From Litorimonas sp964435725 (GTDB taxonomy: Bacteria; Pseudomonadota; Alphaproteobacteria; Caulobacterales; Maricaulaceae): a DNA stretch of 57,212 nt. A program made the translations under genes and the position numbers. Below the pieces are notes generated by a model that saw only the letters and a program-made list of their open reading frames with translations, made no database searches and was not told the DNA's origin. This document shows, one piece after another, positions 1 to 9,590 of the stretch (the first letter of the stretch is position 1; every line of letters starts with the position of its first letter). Location: the NCBI GenBank assembly GCA_964435725.1, contig CAYTAJ010000006.1:1-57212 (forward strand). Direction: 5' to 3'.

Positions 1-3000
1 ACGTATAGACAACATCGGAACCGGGCAGATCATAATCACCTGCATTAAGAGGGGCGACTGTTTTTGCGACGGTTAAAGAGGCGGGATTGGAGGTGATCGT
101 CGTGGCACTGAGTGAAAATTCAGATGTTATATCGAAAGAACTGGCGGTTTTGCGTGTTGTCGTCGCAGATATTACATCATCAACATCGATGGGCACATTT
201 GTAGACAGAGTTCCTGTGAAGTTAATATCGCCTCCGCCATGTGCAATGTCGAGAAATCCGAGATAGACTTCGCCTTCGCCGTATCCCGTCGAATGAGCGC
301 TATCATTTTTGAAAAATTCTATACGATATCCATTTACATCATTTGGAACATCTAAATTAAAATCATAGTCAATTGAATTTGCACCCTCAGCTCCAATCTC
401 ATTTATAACGGGGAAATTTAAAAGATTATTCGAACCTGTATCCGTATCATTCTCATCATTCAAAGTGAGGGCATTGTCGCCTAAATCTATACCGATACCG
501 ATATTGTCTCTGATCTCATTTGCGAGGATAGCCACGGGACCTGAGGATGTGACCGTAATCCCGCTATTAGTTCCATTTGCGATAATATTCTTGCCGGATG
601 TTGTGCCGTCCCCAATAAGGGTTGAGCCAGAGCTGGCTGCATAGATAGCAGAATATTGTAAACCGAGGAGTGTTGTTTCATCGGCAGAAACGCCGAACTT
701 ATTGTTTTCTATTGTACTGTTTGTGGATCCACCCAAAAATATGTTCGAACAGCATGTTGCGGAGTTTACAAAAATATTCCCGGCCACAGAGTTACCAATA
801 ACCAGATTATCAATATTGTCGGCGACGACGCCATTAAAATTATTTCCGATTTCACTTGTTCCACCGGCATTCGTGCCAATTGAATTACCCAAAAGGCTAA
901 TGTCATTACCTGTGTCTAAGTAGAGGCCTGAAAGGTCATTACCTGATATAATATTACCGTCATTAGACCCTTCGCCACCAATATTTAAATCGGTCGCAGC
1001 AAAACCTCGAATGCCGTATTCGCCATTACCTAAATCACTATTTCCGGTGCTATCAAGGCCGATGTAATTTCCGAGAATGTTGATGTCGGAACTGTTTATT
1101 ATTTCTATCCCATTTCCGTCATTTCCTGAAATAACATTGCGAGTGGCAGAGGTGATACCACCGATAGTTATTCCAGAAGCGTTATTGTCAATCAAAATAC
1201 CCGTATCCCCATTTCCGAGATCGCTCGACCCCGTTACATCAAGGCCAATGATGTTTCCTTCTATGATGCCGCCTGAAGCGCCGAGAAATCTTAACCCATC
1301 ATCGCTTGCATCCGTATCATTTCCAGAGATTAAAGAGTTGCGAATAGTTGCATTATCACTCTCTATGCGTACAGCAGGGTTGACGCCGCCATCCTGTGCA
1401 TTTGGGCCTTTAGTTATACCATCGGGTTCTACACCTAAGTAAGAACACTCTAAGACAAAGTTGTCGCTGCCAGTCTCTGCGCGAACGCCGTACCTTTCGG
1501 CATTAGTTATTGAGAGTCCGGCTATCGTGACATTACTCGCATTTGTTTTGAGACCTGTTCCGTTAGTTACGGCGGCAGATAAATCCAATTGAATCATGAT
1601 AGTGTGTTGTGTGCCCGTTGTCAGTTGACCGCAACTGGCGCCTGGTTGGGATGTACCATCAATCGTCACCCCAGCGTCTGTAATCTTAGGTAATTCAGAA
1701 CTAAGTGCAAATGTGTGAGGTCCAGCTCCTGGAATATCAAAAGTGATATTATCATCTGCCGCATTCGCATTGGCATGATTAATGGCGTAGCGAAGTGTAC
1801 CGATCGTATTGGTATCAGCTGTGCTGGTGACAATTAATGGGGAGGGCGGTGCAGTGGCTGTATAGGTTTCGGCAAATTCAGATGTAATATCGAAAGAACT
1901 GGCCGTTTTTCGTGTTGTCGTTGCTGAAATATAATCATCTGACGAAACAATAGCAGTTGTCGCCAAAGTGCCTGTGAAATTTAAGTCGCCGCCCGCATGA
2001 GCAATATCTACATATCCTAGATATGTTTCGCCCTCTCCATAACCTGATGAATGAGCAGTGCTGTTTTTAAAAAACTCAATACGATAACCGTCAGCGTTGT
2101 TTGGGACATCAAGGTTAAAATCATAATTAATTAATGTGGTTCCATCCGCTTGAATTTCATTAACTTCTGGAAAATTCAAAAAATTGTTGGTGCCAGAATC
2201 TATATCATTCAGATCATTATTAGAAATATCGTTTGATCCTAAATCTATACCTAATCCAGTATTTGAAAATATAGAATTGCTAATAATACTGACCCTTGCC
2301 GCAGGGTCATAAAGGTCAATCCCGTTGTTTCCTGATCCTGAAATTGAATTGTTTTCAATTGACCCATTTGTAAGAGCGCCAATTGATAATGCACTGGCCA
2401 GACTATTCGTTACAATATTTCTTTGGAAGGTTACGTTTGAGATTTGATCACTAAAAATACCAAAAGCACGGTTAAAGCCGTCAAAACTATTATCTTCAAT
2501 GATACAAGAAACACAGGAGGTTCCCCCTGTGGAGAATGGGTTTATCTCGACCCCTATATCACTGGAACTGCTTGGTGCTACGAAACGATTTCCAGAAATC
2601 GAAAGTGTTGGGGAGAGGTTTTGTAATATTTCAATTGCGCCATTTGATGAATTCCTAGCGAGTCCATTATTGATGAAATGTACGGACTGAACTGTGAGAC
2701 TATTATTCGAATGTTGTCCCGCAGTGCCGACCGATATAGCGCGCCCTGTATCTGCATTTGCGAAGACACTATTACGAATTATGGCGGTGGTATTGTTCTG
2801 TTCAATAGAGACACCACTATCAACTCTTTCGCTGGCGCCGGGGTCACTTATATTATGAGCTTGGGCTCCAACCACCATGTCTTCTATGATTGTATTAGTT
2901 GCCCCGTTGCGAACGCGTATGGCCGTTTGCATACCTAAAATTGCCATGCCTGAAAGCGTTACATTATCGGCTGAGTCGATATTAAGGCCTGTCGACATCC

Positions 3001-3874
3001 AATCGAATCCATCTATTTCAATTTCTGGGGCTGCCACTGCGGCGATTGATGTATTATTTACGCCGACAGTTGTTACACTGACAATATTTCCAGTGTTTGT
3101 GTTGCCTTGATTTGTGGTTTGTGAGCTGCCGTTGATTGATATACCGTCATCAGTAATCGCTGGAAGGTCATAGGTAATAGGAATAACGAATACACCACGA
3201 ACACTGTCATATCCGCTGTCAGAGGTTGGTATATTGAACGTTATCTCATCATCAGCGGCGTTAGCGTTGGCATGAGTAATCGCATATCTTAACGAACCAA
3301 GTGAGTTTGTGTCTGCTGTACTGGTCACAACGAGCGGGCTCGGCGGTGGTGCGCTTGTAAAGTTAAGGTAATGACCGTGGAGTGACCCCGTATCAGTATT
3401 TGAACAATCCTGAACGGTTAGTGTCCAATTCCCCACTGAGCTTTCACCGTCGAAAGCATTTAAGGCGTTTGAGGGCAGGCGCGTATATTCAGGGTGGGTT
3501 TCCGAAATATTATGATCGATATTGCCAATAGAAACTGATGCTTCATCATCTAAGGAAACATTATAATTTTCAAAACTCGTACCTTCCCGGTCAATAATAT
3601 CGACGGATGTTCCAATTGGCGAGGAAAGGCTGATTAAAAGGTCTTCTTTATAAGGGTGCGTGGCAACAACACCGACGTTTAAATCCTCAATCGTGAAGCT
3701 GTCGGAGACATAGTACGTTCGTGTAATAGCTGTACCGCAGACATTAGAGCCTGTTCCATCTGGAATGGACGAGCTCCAAGTCGTGGAATATGAATATGAG
3801 GCTCCATAAGCAGCCGCCAGTTGTAGCCCCCATAACGAAAGGGTTGTTATCAATATTTGACAAAGGCGAAACAT
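1..3874 (-). CDS. Secreted beta-helix repeat protein with P-domain, 3' end outside window
   Basis: An open minus-strand frame of 1291 codons runs from ATG at 3874 off the left edge. A hydrophobic signal sequence ends near residue 22 (LQLAAAYGA). Residues about 25-175 look like a proprotein-convertase P domain (jelly-roll; note GNWTLTVQD). Two long units follow, each opening with a CSLREA-like segment (TSTADTN..G.LRYAI.HANA) and continuing as right-handed parallel beta-helix repeats rich in N, S, D and I. Each closes with a near-identical ATTTRKTASSFDI.SEF segment (DNA about 1860-1930 and 113-173). The last visible residues (LTVAKTVAPLNAGDYDLPGS) start a DUF11-like domain. It is probably exported as an adhesin or surface protein. 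The substrate is unknown and the C-terminal anchor is not in view. Confidence 0.85.
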   Translation of the reverse strand, partial: MFRLCQILITTLSLWGLQLAAAYGASYSYSTTWSSSIPDGTGSNVCGTAITRTYYVSDSFTIEDLNVGVVATHPYKEDLLISLSSPIGTSVDIIDREGTSFENYNVSLDDEASVSIGNIDHNISETHPEYTRLPSNALNAFDGESSVGNWTLTVQDCSNTDTGSLHGHYLNFTSAPPPSPLVVTSTADTNSLGSLRYAITHANANAADDEITFNIPTSDSGYDSVRGVFVIPITYDLPAITDDGISINGSSQTTNQGNTNTGNIVSVTTVGVNNTSIAAVAAPEIEIDGFDWMSTGLNIDSADNVTLSGMAILGMQTAIRVRNGATNTIIEDMVVGAQAHNISDPGASERVDSGVSIEQNNTTAIIRNSVFANADTGRAISVGTAGQHSNNSLTVQSVHFINNGLARNSSNGAIEILQNLSPTLSISGNRFVAPSSSSDIGVEINPFSTGGTSCVSCIIEDNSFDGFNRAFGIFSDQISNVTFQRNIVTNSLASALSIGALTNGSIENNSISGSGNNGIDLYDPAARVSIISNSIFSNTGLGIDLGSNDISNNDLNDIDSGTNNFLNFPEVNEIQADGTTLINYDFNLDVPNNADGYRIEFFKNSTAHSSGYGEGETYLGYVDIAHAGGDLNFTGTLATTAIVSSDDYISATTTRKTASSFDITSEFAETYTATAPPSPLIVTSTADTNTIGTLRYAINHANANAADDNITFDIPGAGPHTFALSSELPKITDAGVTIDGTSQPGASCGQLTTGTQHTIMIQLDLSAAVTNGTGLKTNASNVTIAGLSITNAERYGVRAETGSDNFVLECSYLGVEPDGITKGPNAQDGGVNPAVRIESDNATIRNSLISGNDTDASDDGLRFLGASGGIIEGNIIGLDVTGSSDLGNGDTGILIDNNASGITIGGITSATRNVISGNDGNGIEIINSSDINILGNYIGLDSTGNSDLGNGEYGIRGFAATDLNIGGEGSNDGNIISGNDLSGLYLDTGNDISLLGNSIGTNAGGTSEIGNNFNGVVADNIDNLVIGNSVAGNIFVNSATCCSNIFLGGSTNSTIENNKFGVSADETTLLGLQYSAIYAASSGSTLIGDGTTSGKNIIANGTNSGITVTSSGPVAILANEIRDNIGIGIDLGDNALTLNDENDTDTGSNNLLNFPVINEIGAEGANSIDYDFNLDVPNDVNGYRIEFFKNDSAHSTGYGEGEVYLGFLDIAHGGGDINFTGTLSTNVPIDVDDVISATTTRKTASSFDITSEFSLSATTITSNPASLTVAKTVAPLNAGDYDLPGSDVVYT

Positions 3875-3950
3875 ACGCCTTTGTAGTGTTAAAAATTAAA
3901 TACAATCTAAATGGTGTTACACAAATTGCCCACCAGAAGAGGATGAAAGT

Positions 3951-4268
3951 CTATTGACTTTCCGGTGTAGTCACTTTGATGCCGTCGAGGTCATCGCTCA
4001 TAAGGATTTGGCAGCAAAGACGAGAGTTGTCCTGCACATTTTCGGCGAAATCCAACATGCTTTCTTCCATGTCGTCTTTGTCTTTCAATTTAGACAGCCA
4101 AGCCTCATCAACATAGACATGACACGTCGCGCAGGCGCAAGCCCCGCCGCAATCGGCATCAATTTCAGGAATCATATTCTGCACAGCGGCTTCCATAATG
4201 GATGTGCCGGGTTTGGCCTCTACTTCGCGAGACGTACCGGAGCTGTCCGTATAGATAATTTTTGCCAT
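3951..4268 (-). CDS. 2Fe-2S ferredoxin, adrenodoxin type
   Basis: 105 residues. It is a vertebrate-adrenodoxin/FdxB-type [2Fe-2S] electron carrier. Cluster ligands are Cys40, Cys46, Cys49 (C-x5-C-x2-C in DADCGGACACATCHVYV) and Cys86 (RLCCQI), which is the adrenodoxin spacing. In alphaproteobacteria such ferredoxins serve Fe-S assembly or a P450 or monooxygenase; no partner lies beside it here. It is divergent from tsaE (49 bases between starts) and 76 bases upstream of the beta-helix gene on the same strand, with no terminator seen between them. Confidence 0.93.
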   Translation of the reverse strand: MAKIIYTDSSGTSREVEAKPGTSIMEAAVQNMIPEIDADCGGACACATCHVYVDEAWLSKLKDKDDMEESMLDFAENVQDNSRLCCQILMSDDLDGIKVTTPESQ

Positions 4269-4317
4269 GAAACTGCCTTTTAGTCTGTCTATTACGGCTA
4301 CTATCTAAGGGCTTGCC

Positions 4318-4779
4318 ATGAATTTACAAGACGCTATCACTGTGCTTGTGACACAGTATCTATGCAATAATGAAGCTGAAATGTTGGCTCTTGGGGGTCG
4401 CCTTGGCCGCGTTTTGAAAACCGGCGATGTGATCGCGTTGACGGGTGATCTGGGGGCCGGGAAAACAACGCTGATACGAGGGTTGATACAGGCAGAGTTG
4501 CCGGGTGAGGAAGTCCCGTCTCCAACCTATACCTTGGTGCAAACCTATGACCTGCCGGATTACGAATTGTGGCATTGTGATCTTTATCGTTTGAAACATC
4601 CGGATGAGGCCTTTGAGCTGGGTCTGATTGACGCCTTTGATGACGCTGTGTGTGTGTTGGAGTGGCCGGACAAAATTGGCAACCATTTGCCGGAGGATGC
4701 GCTCACAATCCACATCGCCTTCACCGAGACGGGCCGTGAGGTCACTTTAGGGCCGGAATGGTCTGGGCGTGATGTCTGA
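4318..4779 (+). CDS. tsaE: tRNA threonylcarbamoyladenosine biosynthesis ATPase TsaE
   Basis: 153 residues. TsaE is the ATPase of the TsaBDE complex that makes t6A37 in ANN-decoding tRNAs. The Walker A motif GDLGAGKT lies at residues 43-50, followed by the family segments PSPTYTLVQTY and LWHCDLYRL. Length fits the family. It starts the plus-strand run to trxA; its stop overlaps the start of amgK. TsaC, the enzyme that supplies threonylcarbamoyl-AMP to this pathway, is encoded at 27871-28497. Confidence 0.95.
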   Translation: MNLQDAITVLVTQYLCNNEAEMLALGGRLGRVLKTGDVIALTGDLGAGKTTLIRGLIQAELPGEEVPSPTYTLVQTYDLPDYELWHCDLYRLKHPDEAFELGLIDAFDDAVCVLEWPDKIGNHLPEDALTIHIAFTETGREVTLGPEWSGRDV

Positions 4780-5869
4780 GACCTCTTTGTTGGAGCGCCA
4801 AGCCGAAATTTCCGACTTCTTATCTGATAGTGGATGGGCGGCGGCTAATCGTCAGCCCATTCAGGGGGATGCGTCAACCCGCAGCTATGAGAGGCTACAA
4901 TTAGGCAGTCAAAAGGCAGTCCTGATGAACGCGCCTAAGGGAGCCGAATTACCGGGAGAGTCGGACGGAGCGACGGTCAAAGAGAGACAAGCACTGGGTT
5001 ACAATGCGCTTGCGCGTCTGGCTGGCCCGAATATGGAGAGCTTTGCCGCTATTGCGTCGGAGCTGTCGAAGCGGGGCTTTTCCGCACCACAGATTGTCGC
5101 CGCTGATTTAGATGCGGGCTTATTGCTGCTCGAAGATTTCGGTGACTCTGTTTATGCCAAGGTCATTGCGGCGGATGCGGGTAAAGAGAAGACGCTTTAC
5201 TCAGCCGCTATTGACACACTGGCTGCGATATATCGCAGCTCTTTCCCACAGGTTTTCAAATATGAAAACCACTCTTGGCGGGTGAGAGACTATGACACGG
5301 CGGCCTTACTGGCCGAGACGGATTTATTTTTGGATTGGTATGCAAAGGACTTCGGGAGAGAGTTTGATACGGGCCAACGCGAAGGGTTTTACGCGCTTTA
5401 TGCTGAAAGCTTTAAGGCTCTATCCGCTCATGCACCGGGCTTGTGCTTACGCGACTTTCATGCTGAAAACTTATTCTGGTTGCCTGAACGTGCTGGCGTT
5501 TCCAATGTCGGCCTCATAGATTTTCAGGATGCCTTATTTGTACATCCGTCCTATGATTTGATGTCGCTGATTACGGATATTCGTCGTGATGTTTCCCCCG
5601 ATTTGAAAGATTATTTGATGGCGCGGTTTTGTGACAAAGCGGGCCTAAAATATGACGAGGCTTTTCGCGGTACCTATTCAGTGATGAGTGTGCAGCGCGG
5701 CACAAAGCTTTTGGGCTTTCCCGCGCGGGCAGATTTAAAATTCGGAAAGCCCCAATATCGTGCCCTTTTACCACGTGTGAAGCGGCACTTAAATGAAGAT
5801 TTAGCGCATCCGGCTGTTGCGCCCATTCGCGATTGGTTCGCGAAGAACATGCCGGAGGTGTTAGAATGA
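4772..5869 (+). CDS. amgK: N-acetylmuramate/N-acetylglucosamine kinase (AmgK-like)
   Basis: About 365 residues from ATG at 4772; a GTG at 4769 is an alternative. This is an aminoglycoside-phosphotransferase-fold sugar kinase. The catalytic loop LRDFHAENLFW and metal-binding LIDFQDA are visible near residues 230-250, and the N terminus has the family segment GDASTRSYER. AmgK phosphorylates the anomeric position of MurNAc/GlcNAc in cell-wall recycling and feeds MurU, encoded next. It overlaps tsaE by 8 bases and murU by 4 (ATGA), indicating translational coupling. The function is assigned by family and by the amgK-murU pairing. Confidence 0.9.
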   Translation: MSETSLLERQAEISDFLSDSGWAAANRQPIQGDASTRSYERLQLGSQKAVLMNAPKGAELPGESDGATVKERQALGYNALARLAGPNMESFAAIASELSKRGFSAPQIVAADLDAGLLLLEDFGDSVYAKVIAADAGKEKTLYSAAIDTLAAIYRSSFPQVFKYENHSWRVRDYDTAALLAETDLFLDWYAKDFGREFDTGQREGFYALYAESFKALSAHAPGLCLRDFHAENLFWLPERAGVSNVGLIDFQDALFVHPSYDLMSLITDIRRDVSPDLKDYLMARFCDKAGLKYDEAFRGTYSVMSVQRGTKLLGFPARADLKFGKPQYRALLPRVKRHLNEDLAHPAVAPIRDWFAKNMPEVLE

Positions 5870-6588
5870 AAACTTTAATAAAGACAGCCATGGTCATGGC
5901 GGCGGGGCATGGTACGCGCATGCGGCCCCTGACAAATGATCGCTCGAAAGCCATGGTCGAAGTTGGCGGTAAGCCTCTGATTGATCATATGCTCGATCGA
6001 CTGATGGAAACCGGCATAGAGCGGGCCATTGTTAATGTGCATGCCCATGCTGATCATTTAGAAAACCATTTACGGAAACGCCCGAGCCGTCTTGAAATCA
6101 TTATCTCAGATGAACGGGACGCCTTGCTGGAGACGGGCGGCGGCGTCGTGAAGGCTCTGCCGCTTCTAGGTATTGAGCCTATTCTCATTTGTAATATTGA
6201 TGCGATATGGGTTGAGTTTGCGCCTGTCTTGAAACACCTCCAAACCGCTTGGGATCCGGCCAAAATGGATGAGCTGTTACTGCTGGCGCGTAAAGACATG
6301 ACCTTGGGCCATGATGGGGCAGGGGATTTCGATTTGGCGCCTTCCGGGCATCTATGCCGCCGCAGTGGTGAGATGGCACAATATTATTATTCGGGCGTTC
6401 AAATCTTTAAACCAAGCTTGGCACAAGGATTTCCGGAAGAGAAATTTTCTCGTAACGAAATTTGGGATGCCAGTTTGGCGGCCCGCGGTTTATTTGGCAC
6501 GGTGATGCCAGCGTTCTGGATGCATGTGGGTGACCCCCGCGCAAAGATTGCGGCTGAAGCCGTTTTAAAACAAGCGCATCACATATGA
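5866..6588 (+). CDS. murU: N-acetylmuramate-1-phosphate uridylyltransferase MurU-like
   Basis: 240 residues. The start is ATG 5866, inside the amgK stop (ATGA), with a GGAGGT ribosome-binding site 7 bases upstream; a longer frame from 5833 lacks this support. Nucleotidyltransferase signature MAAGHGTRMRPLTNDRSKAM is at the N terminus, followed by VGGKPLIDHML and ICNIDAIW (metal Asp). MurU makes UDP-MurNAc from MurNAc-1-P, bypassing de novo synthesis. It follows amgK directly, as in other recycling loci. Confidence 0.92.
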   Translation: MKTLIKTAMVMAAGHGTRMRPLTNDRSKAMVEVGGKPLIDHMLDRLMETGIERAIVNVHAHADHLENHLRKRPSRLEIIISDERDALLETGGGVVKALPLLGIEPILICNIDAIWVEFAPVLKHLQTAWDPAKMDELLLLARKDMTLGHDGAGDFDLAPSGHLCRRSGEMAQYYYSGVQIFKPSLAQGFPEEKFSRNEIWDASLAARGLFGTVMPAFWMHVGDPRAKIAAEAVLKQAHHI

Positions 6589-9500
6589 GCTTAAGCGGTG
6601 TCTTCAATATGCCCTCCGGTGTCCCGTTTCTGGGCTCACTCGCGCAAGGTTTAAAAGCCGAACTCGGAAGTGATTTATCTCGCGCGCTTATCCTTTTGCC
6701 GACACGCCGTGCGGTGAGGGGGCTGACGGATTTGTTTTTACAATCGGCCAGAGAGAGCGAAAGCGGCGTTATGTTTCTACCGCGTCTTAATACACTCGCT
6801 GATATTGATCCCAATGAACCACCCTTTGAGCCGAATGATGTGGCGGGGCTTGTGCCGCCTGCCATTGACCCGGTACAGCGACGCTTTGAAATGGCACGGG
6901 TGATTGAGCAATTTTATCGGCGTGCCTCTGACATGCCTTTGGACGCCGCTGCAGCTTTGTCCTTGGCCGACCCGCTTTTATCAATACTGGATGATGCGGC
7001 TGCGGAAGAAACGAAAATCTCAGACCTCTCTGCCTTGGCGGAGATACAATCTTTTGCCGCCGAGCATTTTCAATACCAAGCCGAGCTTTATAAAATTATT
7101 CAAACCTATTGGCCGCGGCGACTGGCGGAGATTGACGCGCTTGAACCCAAAGCGAGACAAGTACGTGTTTTGGATGCGTTGACGAAACAATGGATGCAAA
7201 ACCCGCCTGACTATCCGATTATCATTGCAGGTTCGACCGGAACGCTGGGGGCAACAGCGCGCCTTATGCGATGCGTTTCACAGCTGTCTCAAGGCCTCAT
7301 TATTTTACCGGGGCTTGATAATAATCCGGATCGATCTTGGGAAAAAGTCTCCGAACAACATCCGCAATATTCTCTCAAAAACTTACTGACTAAGTTGAAT
7401 GTAGACAGGGGTGATGTCAAACAATGGCCTTATGTCCAATCACCACTTGGTGAAGATAATTGTCTGGAATCCCGCCGTTTATTATTGGCAGAGTCGCTTG
7501 TGCCTGTTGATAATACGAGTGACTGGTTGGCCCGCATTGAAACCATTCGCAGAAACGCCAAAGGTCGCGAACCCTTCGTTGAGGCTATGGAGGGGCTATC
7601 TGTTCTCGAGGCTGAAACGGATGAGGAAGAAGCCCTAAGCATTGCACTCATCATGCGGGAAACTCTTGAGACGCCCGGTGCAACTGCGGCCTTAGTTACA
7701 CCTGATCAGGCCTTGGCCCGCCGTGTTAAAGCCCGACTGCGACGATGGTCTGTCGATGTGGATTTGTCACAAGGTGAGCCCTTAGAAGAAACAGCCATTG
7801 GCGGATTTTTAACTTCAATTGTGGACCTTTTGAAAGATCCGCAAGACCCGGTCGCTATGGCGTGTTTATTTAACCACCCGCTTACGCAGCTAAGTCGACC
7901 CTTTGGTGAAGCCAAAGCGGAATGGCAGGTTTTAGAGAAAAAAATCTTCCGAGGTGTCAGACCCACTGAGGTAGAAATTTCTACAAAAGATGAGACGCAA
8001 TTAATCGCGTCTTTGCAAAGGGCTTTGAAGCCACTTTTGGACAAGCCTGATTTGACGTCTGTTCAAGAGTGGTCTGAGGCGCTTTGGATTGTCGCAAATG
8101 ATATTGCAAATACCGAAGACGAGGAGAGTTTATGGTCAGTGACAGGAGGACCCGAAGCCCAAACCATATTTAAGTCTCTATTGGACTATGGTCATAACCT
8201 CCCCGACATAACGCCCCGCGGTCTTTCGAAATTATTGGCCGTCATGATGCGCGGCAAAGTCGTGCGACCACCCTTTGGCACACATCCAAGATTGTCTATT
8301 CTTGGCCCGCTTGAAGCTCGTATGCTCTCTGCCGATACCATTATTTTAGGCGGTCTCAATGAAGGTGTATGGCCTGCTACACCCAAGGTGGAACCTTTTT
8401 TGTCACGGTCAATGCGCAAGGCCGTGGGGCTTTCCTTGCCGGAAAAACGCTTCGGTCTTTCGGCCCATGACTTTGCGGAGCTAGCGGCCAATCCGACTGT
8501 TATATTAACGCGTTCCAAACGCAGTGGGGGCAGTCCTATGGTGGCCTCGCGTTGGCTCTGGCGCTTAACCACTTTGCTTGAAGGGGCTTTGGGTAAGGTG
8601 CACGCCAAAGAGTTATTAGCCTCGAAAAGTTATTATATCGATTGGGCCCAGCAATTAGATGATGTCACGGAAACCGAAATCAAAGACGCTCAGATAAATC
8701 CGCCGGAGCCCCGCCCTGCCAAAGAAGACAGATGGGCCTTCGGTAAAGGACGGTCAGTGTCTATTACACAAGTTAAAACCTGGATAAGAGATCCCTATTC
8801 CATTTTTGCGAAACATGCTGTGGGTCTTAAAAAGCTTGATCCTCTGGATGCTGATTTGAGCGCAGGTGATTTTGGTACGGCTATTCATGACGGTCTTGAA
8901 CAATTCCTGCGTGCTCGCAGAGCGGATTGGGTCACGCAAGATAAATCGCAATTAATTCAATGTTTGAAAACGGCATTTGCCGAGGCGGGATATGCCCCGG
9001 TCGAAATTGCGAAAGAAACATCACGCTTTGAAAATATCGCCAAAGCCTTTTTGGCGTGGTTGAAACAACGCCAGACGGACGGATTTGATATTTGCGCGAT
9101 TGAGGCTACTGCGAAATATAAAATTGAAGCGTTGGATTTTTCACTTAGAGGGAAGGCGGATCTTATTGAACGTCGCCCCGATGGCTATGGCGTGATTGAT
9201 TATAAAACTGGCGCACCTGCGACTGTAAAAGTCGTGAAAGCCGGATTCGATCCGCAATTGCCGTTGACGGCTTGGTTGCTCGCAGAAGGTGGTTTTGAAG
9301 GCCTGCCAAAATTAGGCACGGTGCAAATGGGTTATGTGCGTGTGAAAGGATCAAATGATGATTTCGAGCACAAACATCTAACAACGCCGGAGGAGAAGAA
9401 TGGTCTGTCAGGTGAAGACTTTGCAGACGGCGCCTTCTCAAATTTACGCGAGCTTATTCTACAATATGATAATCCGAACACGGCCTATTATTCACAGCCC

Positions 9501-9590
9501 CGTGTTCAATATACCCATGATTATGGTGAGTTTGATGATCTGGCACGGCGCGGAGAATGGGCCTCACTTGGGCGGGATTCTAACGCATGA
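6585..9590 (+). CDS. addB: Double-strand break repair protein AddB (alphaproteobacterial type)
   Basis: 1001 residues, the usual length for alphaproteobacterial AddB. It pairs with AddA to resect double-strand breaks for RecA loading. The N terminus has the inactive-helicase segment ILLPTRRAVRGL; the middle has LGGLNEGVWP. The C terminus carries a RecB-family PDDEXK nuclease with GKADLIERRPDGYGVIDYKTG. It overlaps murU by 4 bases (ATGA) and addA by 4 bases (ATGA at 9587-9590). Confidence 0.95.
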   Translation: MSLSGVFNMPSGVPFLGSLAQGLKAELGSDLSRALILLPTRRAVRGLTDLFLQSARESESGVMFLPRLNTLADIDPNEPPFEPNDVAGLVPPAIDPVQRRFEMARVIEQFYRRASDMPLDAAAALSLADPLLSILDDAAAEETKISDLSALAEIQSFAAEHFQYQAELYKIIQTYWPRRLAEIDALEPKARQVRVLDALTKQWMQNPPDYPIIIAGSTGTLGATARLMRCVSQLSQGLIILPGLDNNPDRSWEKVSEQHPQYSLKNLLTKLNVDRGDVKQWPYVQSPLGEDNCLESRRLLLAESLVPVDNTSDWLARIETIRRNAKGREPFVEAMEGLSVLEAETDEEEALSIALIMRETLETPGATAALVTPDQALARRVKARLRRWSVDVDLSQGEPLEETAIGGFLTSIVDLLKDPQDPVAMACLFNHPLTQLSRPFGEAKAEWQVLEKKIFRGVRPTEVEISTKDETQLIASLQRALKPLLDKPDLTSVQEWSEALWIVANDIANTEDEESLWSVTGGPEAQTIFKSLLDYGHNLPDITPRGLSKLLAVMMRGKVVRPPFGTHPRLSILGPLEARMLSADTIILGGLNEGVWPATPKVEPFLSRSMRKAVGLSLPEKRFGLSAHDFAELAANPTVILTRSKRSGGSPMVASRWLWRLTTLLEGALGKVHAKELLASKSYYIDWAQQLDDVTETEIKDAQINPPEPRPAKEDRWAFGKGRSVSITQVKTWIRDPYSIFAKHAVGLKKLDPLDADLSAGDFGTAIHDGLEQFLRARRADWVTQDKSQLIQCLKTAFAEAGYAPVEIAKETSRFENIAKAFLAWLKQRQTDGFDICAIEATAKYKIEALDFSLRGKADLIERRPDGYGVIDYKTGAPATVKVVKAGFDPQLPLTAWLLAEGGFEGLPKLGTVQMGYVRVKGSNDDFEHKHLTTPEEKNGLSGEDFADGAFSNLRELILQYDNPNTAYYSQPRVQYTHDYGEFDDLARRGEWASLGRDSNA

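Noticed and set aside
702..3110. Several plus-strand frames of 60-121 codons in the beta-helix region
   Set aside because: They are antisense to an open 1291-codon frame with signal peptide and domains; they lack starts with ribosome-binding sites and any known family.
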